10,685 bases of DNA from Baffinella frigidus (lineage: Eukaryota > Cryptophyceae > Cryptomonadales > Baffinellaceae), in NCBI GenBank assembly GCA_026770585.1, contig MU646500.1, positions 223,351 through 234,035 on the forward strand. The letters run 5' to 3'. The translations under genes and the position numbers were made by a program. Below are positions 7,063 to 10,685 of the stretch, in pieces. Positions within the stretch are counted from its first letter, which is position 1, and every line of letters starts with the position of its first letter. The notes under the pieces were generated by a model, which saw only the letters and a program-made list of their open reading frames with translations, did no database searches and had not been told where the DNA came from.

Positions 7063-7085
7063 CGGCTATGAGAATGCCCTTGCTC

Positions 7086-7352
7086 GAAGGTCGGCCGGTC
7101 GCTGTTTTCTGAAATCAATACCAGAGGGTTGACTAAGGGCCAGGACTTGAGGGCAATGTCAGAGATGAGAGGGGGTAGCGCCGTTTGTCAAGGGGTAGCC
7201 CCTCTCTGACGCGGGGATATTCGGGTGAGGCTACATCCGGGCTGCCGCTGTAGAGCTGCCGGTGTAGAGACAGGGGACCTCTCTCTCTCTTCCTCACAAG
7301 ACCCGATCGAGTGCAAAGCCGCGTACCATAACTGCGTGCAAATGCAACACAC
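7086..7352. other. Putative intron sequence of the minus-strand gene
   Basis: A minus frame through 7528-7133 is open (131 residues) but changes composition along its length, and its frame differs from that of exon 2. I read this stretch as intron, starting from GTGTGT at 7352. A retained-intron or alternative frame is possible. Confidence 0.35.
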
Positions 7353-7410
7353 CTTGCCGACGGGCTCATAGTCTGTGCGGCCAAGCCACGACACAAGATG
7401 CTTGCGAAGG
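7353..7410 (-). CDS. Putative exon 2 of the RhoGAP-like gene
   Basis: The minus-strand segment reads LRKHLVSWLGRTDYEPVGK and ends in AAG/GTGTGT at 7353/7352, a fair donor, in phase 0. Exon 3 starts in phase 0, so the join is in frame. The composition suits the basic stretch before the FG-x-x-L motif in RhoGAP proteins. The start at 7410 is the AG acceptor that restores the phase left by exon 1. The sequence before it is a poor acceptor (CATGCCAGAGAG). The frame is open further up to a TGA at about 7455, so an earlier start such as the AG near 7450 is possible, but it would not fit the phase of exon 1. Without splicing, a 77-residue frame would start at the ATG at 7421. Confidence 0.4.
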
Positions 7411-7750
7411 CTCTCTGGCATGTGAGCCTCGGTCGGACAGTTGATGGGGTCTCATGACACAGCGCCTGGGCAGGCAAGCGCATCTGCAAGCAAGCAGCCT
7501 CGCGCTTGCACACGCAGGACGCGTGCACATGAGAATTCCAGCTTCATTTATCAACAACCTTTTTCAGCCCTTCACCCCCGCTCCGCAGCCAACATACGCC
7601 TCCTGGGAGAGAAGCGCGCGGGGTCCCATCGCTCCCTCCCTCGCGCGCTCTCTCTCGCGAGCTCTTTCTCTCTCTCGCCCACCCACCCAATCTAACTTTT
7701 TTGTATGTACAGGACCACACTCGCGCCGCTCTCTGGCACCGCTCTCTCAC
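7411..7750. other. Putative intron 1 with GA-rich tract
   Basis: On the minus strand this begins GTGAGAG, the consensus donor after exon 1. It contains a GA-rich tract (about 7640-7682 on plus as CT/CG) and a TTTTTTGTATGTAC stretch near 7697. Overlapping frames on both strands are short and low in complexity. Confidence 0.4.
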
Positions 7751-8019
7751 CTGCGCCTATGCGAATGGTACAAGCTCTGCATCTTGCTGCCGCCGGCGGC
7801 TCCCTGGCGCGGGCGCGCCGCGTGGACCAACTTGGTGTCGTGATCCTTGAGCACGACCAGGCGCGACATGCGGGAGTCGACATCGGTCGTGATCTCGGAG
7901 CCTTTGAAGCCCGCGTGATGACTGGGCGGCGGGCACGTCGTCTTCTCCATCATGACGAAACCATCCTCGGCCTCGTGGGTCGAGATGGGGCTCAGGAGGA
8001 GCTCGGCAAAGTCCGTCAT
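7751..8019 (-). CDS. Putative first coding exon of the RhoGAP-like gene
   Basis: The ATG at 8019 sits in a strong context (GCCGCCATGA) and opens 89 codons plus two bases, beginning MTDFAELLLSPISTHEAED. Nearly nine in ten third positions are G or C over the first 77 codons, the strongest coding signal in the window. The exon stops at CGCAG/GTGAGAG (7751/7750), an excellent donor; reading on gives TGA at once, so the unspliced alternative is a 90-residue protein. No domain, signal peptide or membrane segment is seen; it would be a polar N-terminal region before the RhoGAP-like part. The frame is also open upstream to an ATG at 8214, but that start lies inside a hairpin repeat, so I prefer 8019. 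Function of this part is unknown. Confidence 0.62.
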
Positions 8020-8170
8020 GGCGGCAGTGGTGCGCAGGCTGTGGCGCGGCGAAGAGAGCTGGTGAGCGCGAGCGTGGGGGCAGAGGGCGACTTCAGGTCG
8101 ACGCGTACGGTTGGCGTGTGACTGTTGGTTGGAGTGTGATTGTTGCAAGTTTCGATCCTTTAGGTCCTGG
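8020..8170 (-). promoter_or_regulatory. Likely 5' leader of the minus-strand gene
   Basis: The sequence between the preferred ATG and the hairpin at 8171-8255 would be 5' untranslated leader and proximal promoter. It is open in frame with the exon and GC-rich at third positions in its lower half, so part may be coding. No TATA-like box is obvious. Confidence 0.3.
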
Positions 8171-8255
8171 ATCCTTGCAACTTCTTGGTGCGTGGTTTTT
8201 GCCTGCAATTGCACACGCTAAAAACAAAAACCACGCACCAAGAAATTGCAAGGAT
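8171..8255. repeat. Long hairpin with 31-bp arms and 23-base loop
   Basis: The arms 8171-8201 and 8225-8255 match at 30 of 31 positions (ATCCTTGCAACTTCTTGGTG start). The loop includes the 10-bp palindrome TGCAATTGCA. A further GTTGCAAG at about 8142-8149 could compete for pairing. The size fits a very small MITE or a small-RNA precursor. It lies just upstream of the minus-strand gene. Confidence 0.85.
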
Positions 8256-8295
8256 TGTCATCAGTGGCGCCGGTTCGACTGTTCTCGAATATTAA

Positions 8296-8742
8296 TTGGG
8301 CCTTTCAAGGGCCTCAGGCGCACTGATGATCATGGACGTGACCCAGAATCCGGGATATCTACCGTGGGGGTTATCCCCCCAGAATCCTGCAGAAGGCGAG
8401 CAAGTGCTTTCTTCCCCGATTGACTTTACAAGTGATTTTACCGCGGCCGAATATTCTTTCTTCGAACAGATTGACTTTCGATTGCAGGTTTTACGTTTCT
8501 CGGGCAATTGTACGAGATGTCGCCCGAAATCGGGTAGCCTGCGGCGCAAAAATCCAGATAAAAACACTTGTAAAGTCAATCGGGAAGAAATGGTTTCTTC
8601 CCGACCGCGCCCGGGGCCGGGAGTCCCCGAGAATCCAATGGCTCCAGTAATAAGTCGGATTCTGCAGTATCGGTACGTTCTCTCGCAGGACATGATGAAG
8701 CGGACCGCCGCGATCTCGCACCGGCCGTGGATAAAAGAATAA
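8296..8742 (+). CDS. Hypothetical 148-residue frame across a fold-back element
   Basis: The plus frame is open for 148 codons starting MGLSRASGALMIMDVTQNPG and ends at TAA 8740-8742. It resembles no family I know, and about half its third positions are G or C. The minus strand is also open (8693-8292, 133 residues), and both frames cross the inverted arms at 8408 and 8590, so neither may be real. The residues IDFTSDFTAAEYS and IDFRLQVLRF reflect an internal direct repeat (GATTGACTTT at 8418 and 8469). I keep it only because its length is notable for this window. Confidence 0.15.
   Translation: MGLSRASGALMIMDVTQNPGYLPWGLSPQNPAEGEQVLSSPIDFTSDFTAAEYSFFEQIDFRLQVLRFSGNCTRCRPKSGSLRRKNPDKNTCKVNREEMVSSRPRPGPGVPENPMAPVISRILQYRYVLSQDMMKRTAAISHRPWIKE
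8408..8604. mobile_element. Fold-back element with about 33-bp arms and a nested 11-bp hairpin
   Basis: 8408-8440 (TTTCTTCCCCGATTGACTTT and onward) and 8559-8590 are inverted repeats with one indel and one mismatch. The right arm is followed at once by TTTCTTCCCGA, so 8580-8604 makes a perfect 11-bp hairpin with a TGG loop. The arm end thus exists three times and can pair in two ways. No transposase is encoded. Confidence 0.7.
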
Positions 8743-8868
8743 TCAACTGGACAAGACCAGGCGCATTTGTCTCATATGACCTTCTTAGCTTGCTCCAAAC
8801 GTGACCAGGTGACTGTTCTATTTCGGGGTCGTGACCCTTCGCAATTTTTTCTTTTGTCAGCACATGAC
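8605..8868. other. Spacer between fold-back element and 19-bp repeats
   Basis: Apart from the tail of the hypothetical frame ending at 8742, nothing is recognised. GTGACC words recur near 8801-8835 (GTGACCAGGTGAC, GGTCGTGACCC). Confidence 0.35.
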
Positions 8869-9021
8869 ATCTGGTGCATTGTAGGGGTCATCATGGTGGG
8901 CCGTTACCCTATCTGGTGCATTGTAGGGGACATCTGGTGCATTGTAGGGGTCATCATGTCATCTGGTGCATTGTAGGGGTCATGATGGTGGGCCGTTACC
9001 CTATCTGGTGCATTGTAGGGG
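8869..9021. repeat. Five copies of a 19-bp core in 42/21/29/42 spacing
   Basis: ATCTGGTGCATTGTAGGGG occurs exactly at 8869, 8911, 8932, 8961 and 9003. The first and fourth copies are followed by the same long tail (TCATCATGGTGGGCCGTTAC, with one small change), giving 42-bp units; the second and third have shortened tails. The perfect cores suggest recent expansion or selection on the core. Confidence 0.95.
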
Positions 9022-9117
9022 ATCACGTGCGCCGATTCTCATAGACGGCTCCAGTTGTGAATGAAATAATGGTCCAAAAACGTGGCCCTACCCAGGACGT
9101 GAAGAATTCTAAAAGGA
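9022..9117. other. Short unique spacer
   Basis: No gene. It contains the second exact copy of CAAAAACGTGGCCC (9075-9088; first copy 2635-2648). Confidence 0.4.
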
Positions 9118-9149
9118 TTGTACAGGGAGTCTATAATAGCCCTGTACAA
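9118..9149. repeat. 10-bp perfect hairpin in a larger imperfect fold-back
   Basis: TTGTACAGGG (9118-9127) and CCCTGTACAA (9140-9149) pair perfectly across a 12-base loop. Outer sequences (CCCAGG near 9091 and CCTGGG near 9160) extend the symmetry imperfectly. Confidence 0.7.
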
Positions 9150-9365
9150 GTCTTAAAACCCTGGGCCTTTAAAAGCTAAGGGACTTCCCCCTCCGGGTGC
9201 GGGTTGGCAGCTGTAGAACCGCTCCCAACTCGGGAAGAAACCATTAGACTGCCGTTGAGTTTGTACCAGGAAGTCGGGACGTGACCGATGAGGTTTGAAT
9301 ATCGCGTGTTTTCAGTCTGTTTTCAACTGTTTTGTGACCTTCAGCGGTAATTTACTACACAGGTG
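9150..9365. other. Unique spacer with a fragment of the 8580 hairpin
   Basis: No gene is seen. TCGGGAAGAAACCATT at 9230-9245 is identical (16 of 16) to the reverse complement of 8589-8604, a dispersed piece of the fold-back element. Confidence 0.5.
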
Positions 9366-9745
9366 GCGGGGGGCCAAGCCCCCCGCAGGGGCCGCCGGAG
9401 GCTCGACCGCGATTCGGGTCGCGGAGCAAGCCCCCGCAGGGGCCGCCGGAGGCTGGTCAGGTCCCCCTCCGATGTGAATTCGTTTCACACATCGGGGTGG
9501 GACCAGACGCCCGGGAAGCCACCCGAAGGGGTCGACCAGGATTCGGGTCGCACTTGATTGTTGCAGCAAGCCCCCCGCAGGGGCCGCCGGAGGCTTGTTA
9601 GGACCCCTCTCCGATGTGAATTCGTTTCACGCATCGGGGAGGGACCAGACGCCCGGAAGGCCACCGCAGGGGTCGACCTGGATTCGGGTCGCGCAGCAAG
9701 CCCCCCCGCTGGGGCCGCCGGAGGCTTGTTAGGTCCTCCTCCAAT
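9366..9745. repeat. Hairpin-bearing GC-rich tandem repeat
   Basis: A unit starting CAAGCCCCCCGCAGGGGCCG recurs at 9375, 9427, 9567 and 9697 (steps 52, 140, 130). Full units contain CCGATGTGAATTCGTTTCAC followed by CATCGG, whose flanks pair into a stem (GGTCCCCCTCCGATG with CATCGGGGTGGGACC in one copy, and CTCTCCGATG with CATCGGGGAG in the next), then GATTCGGGTCGC. The first copy also has GCGGGGGGC-CAA-GCCCCCCGC (9366-9386). Small frames on both strands merely translate the repeat. Confidence 0.88.
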
Positions 9746-9762
9746 GTGAATTTGAAACTGTC

Positions 9763-9830
9763 AAACGTGTAGTAACCGTTTGAAACCACACGTTTTCGAA
9801 CGGTCACGTCCAAGAAAACGAACTTTCTTG
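9763..9830. repeat. Cluster of interlocking inverted repeats
   Basis: AAACGTGT (9763-9770) pairs with ACACGTTT (9788-9795). ACCGTTTGAA (9775-9784) pairs, with one mismatch, with TTCGAACGGT (9795-9804). CAAGAAA (9811-9817) pairs with TTTCTTG (9824-9830). The first two pairings overlap and would be mutually exclusive or pseudoknot-like. Confidence 0.6.
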
Positions 9831-9876
9831 AGCAGGACGAAAGAATTTTGTTTGAACTCTCCCACCACCCGACTCG

Positions 9877-10300
9877 CCCACGCCGAGCCCCGCGTAGCGG
9901 GGCGAGGCGTCAACGCACGGCCCCACCGCTGTGCTGGGGGCTGGGGCCGGAGCGCCTCCGGCAGGGAGCCGCATGCCGCACGTTGTTGTAGCGACGACGA
10001 GCGCGGCGCAGCACAGAGCAGGAGCCTCTCATGGGACGTGCTTGGGCGTCTGTGGGAGCTGCGCGCGAGCGGGGGAGCTGCGCGCGCCATCTGTGGTGGT
10101 GCCCACGCCGAGCCCCGCGTAGCGGGGCGAGACGCACGGTCCCACTGCTGGGCTGGGGCTGGACTGCCTCCGGAGGCAGCTGAAGCATGCCGCACGTTGT
10201 TGTAGCGACGACGAGCGCGGCGCAGCACAGAGGAAGAGCCTCTGATGCCGCACAGAGGAGGAGCCTCTTATGCCGCACAGAGGAGGAGCCTCTGGGACGT
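9877..10300. repeat. GC-rich tandem repeat of about 214-224 bp with inner 25-bp repeat
   Basis: GCCCACGCCGAGCCCCGCGT with its hairpin (GCCCCGC-GTA-GCGGGGC) starts at 9877 and 10101. ATGCCGCACGTTGTTGTAGC, followed by about 26 further identical bases, starts at 9973 and 10187. The second unit ends with three copies of a 25-bp ATGCCGCACAGAGGAGGAGC-type repeat (10222-10297) where the first unit has one, and contains the 16-bp palindrome CTGCCTCCGGAGGCAG near 10164. A minus frame of 245 residues (10647-9910) spans both units. Its residues follow the repeat and change frame-like composition, so I do not call a gene. Confidence 0.85.
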
Positions 10301-10640
10301 CCTGCGCTCCCCCGCTCGCTCGCCGCTCCCACCGGCGCCCGAGCACATTCGATGAAAGCGACGACGATGGGCTGCGCCGCGCGAGGAGGAGCATGAATGC
10401 TGATGGGGCAGGATGAGGTGGACAGGGCTGTTTCCGCTCTTGATGGGACGCGAAACTTCTGGCCGCCACGAGTGCGGGCACCCTCCTCTCCCTCAGTGCC
10501 TCTCTTGACGAGCGCGTCAGAGCGAGCGACACAGACCTTGACAGAAGCCTGTCTTGGCGAGCGTGTGTGATTGAGAGCGGTGCTGTGCGCGCGGAAGCCT
10601 GTGTCTCGCTCTCTGTCTCTCCGAATCTCGCTCGCTCGCT
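10301..10640. other. GC-rich region without a supported gene
   Basis: Several frames are open on both strands because the DNA is GC-rich, and none has a family signature. GAAGCCTGT occurs near 10545 and 10589 in similar contexts, a weak duplication. Confidence 0.4.
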
Positions 10641-10685
10641 CGCTCACTCTGTAGCTCTCTCGCGCGCGCTCTCTCTCTCCCCCCC
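10641..10685. repeat. (CT)n/(CGCT)n tract at window end
   Basis: CGCTCGCTCGCTCACTC passes into CTCTCTCGCGCGCGCTCTCT and a C run. It is cut by the window edge. Confidence 0.9.

Larger units (their letters stand above)
6267..7085. repeat. Array of family A repeats
   Basis: The family A end (GGTACCTCGCTCATAAGAAA type) recurs in the same orientation at about 6267, 6382, 6691, 6830 and, diverged, 7053. The ends at 6267, 6382, 6691 and 6830 are followed by a CTAGG(G/A)CCACCGTAGG...CTACTGTAGGGTCCTAG hairpin module; further or diverged CCTAGGACCACCG copies lie at 6960-6990. A TTCTCCTT(G/C)TGCTCAC module follows at several units. Unit length is about 110-140 bp. The array would lie within the 7352-6175 intron of the minus-strand gene. 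No protein is encoded that I can support; a minus frame at 6575-6261 of RGxYSRG type follows the repeat period. Confidence 0.8.

Noticed and set aside
8020-8214. Upstream ATG at 8214 as the start of the minus-strand gene
   Set aside because: It lies in the loop-side and arm of the 8171-8255 hairpin, and its context is weaker than GCCGCCATGA at 8019. It is kept only as an alternative.
8262-8285. tRNA-like B box (GGTTCGACTG)
   Set aside because: No A box, acceptor stem or anticodon arm can be fitted around it on either strand.
8869-9021. CRISPR array
   Set aside because: The repeats are 19 bp, the tails between them are themselves repeated rather than unique spacers, and the setting is eukaryotic.
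9910-10647. Minus-strand frame of 245 residues, and overlapping frames on both strands
   Set aside because: It spans the 214-224-bp tandem units in high-GC DNA where stops are rare on every frame, and it has no family signature.

Overview
The window looks like nuclear DNA from a repeat-rich eukaryote, most likely an alga or another protist. The evidence is two interstitial blocks of plant-type telomeric repeat (CCCTAAA and variants), long CA and CT/GA microsatellites, several fold-back elements, and short GC-rich coding islands bounded by GT/AG splice signals. I see no bacterial operons, ribosome-binding sites, tRNA, rRNA or CRISPR. The telomere type fits green plants and algae, chromerids and dinoflagellates; I cannot choose among them by eye.

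Layout. 1-70 is a CA microsatellite. 360-640 holds a frame-preserving minisatellite. 733-963 is the first copy of a fold-back repeat called family A here. 1150-1690 and 2274-2465 are degenerate telomere-like blocks with short possible plus-strand exons in or beside them. 2986-3690 is a compound tandem repeat of a GC-rich core alternating with CA and CT tracts. 3925-5262 has diverged repeats and alternating polypurine and polypyrimidine tracts. 5262-5816 shows no gene. 5817-6048 is a MITE-like element with 68-bp inverted arms. 6267-7085 is an array of family A copies. 8171-8255 and 8408-8604 are two more fold-backs. 8869-9021 has five copies of a 19-bp core. 9366-9745 and 9877-10300 are two GC-rich tandem arrays rich in hairpins. 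10640-10685 returns to CT microsatellite.

The best-supported gene is on the minus strand, at about 8019 to 6054. Three GC3-rich coding segments (8019-7751, 7410-7353, 6174-6054) can be joined in a consistent reading phase through plausible GT/AG introns. The joined reading resembles a short N-terminal region followed by the beginning of a RhoGAP domain, a GTPase-activating module for Rho-family small GTPases. The exon expected to carry the catalytic arginine was not found, so the gene is either incomplete here or continues past material I cannot recognise. Its introns carry the family A array and the 68-bp-arm MITE, the latter starting 5 bases after a predicted splice donor.

Most long open frames in the window lie in microsatellite or GC-rich tandem repeats and are not convincing genes. 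The main interest is the collection of apparently undescribed fold-back and hairpin-bearing tandem repeats, and how they sit relative to the split gene.
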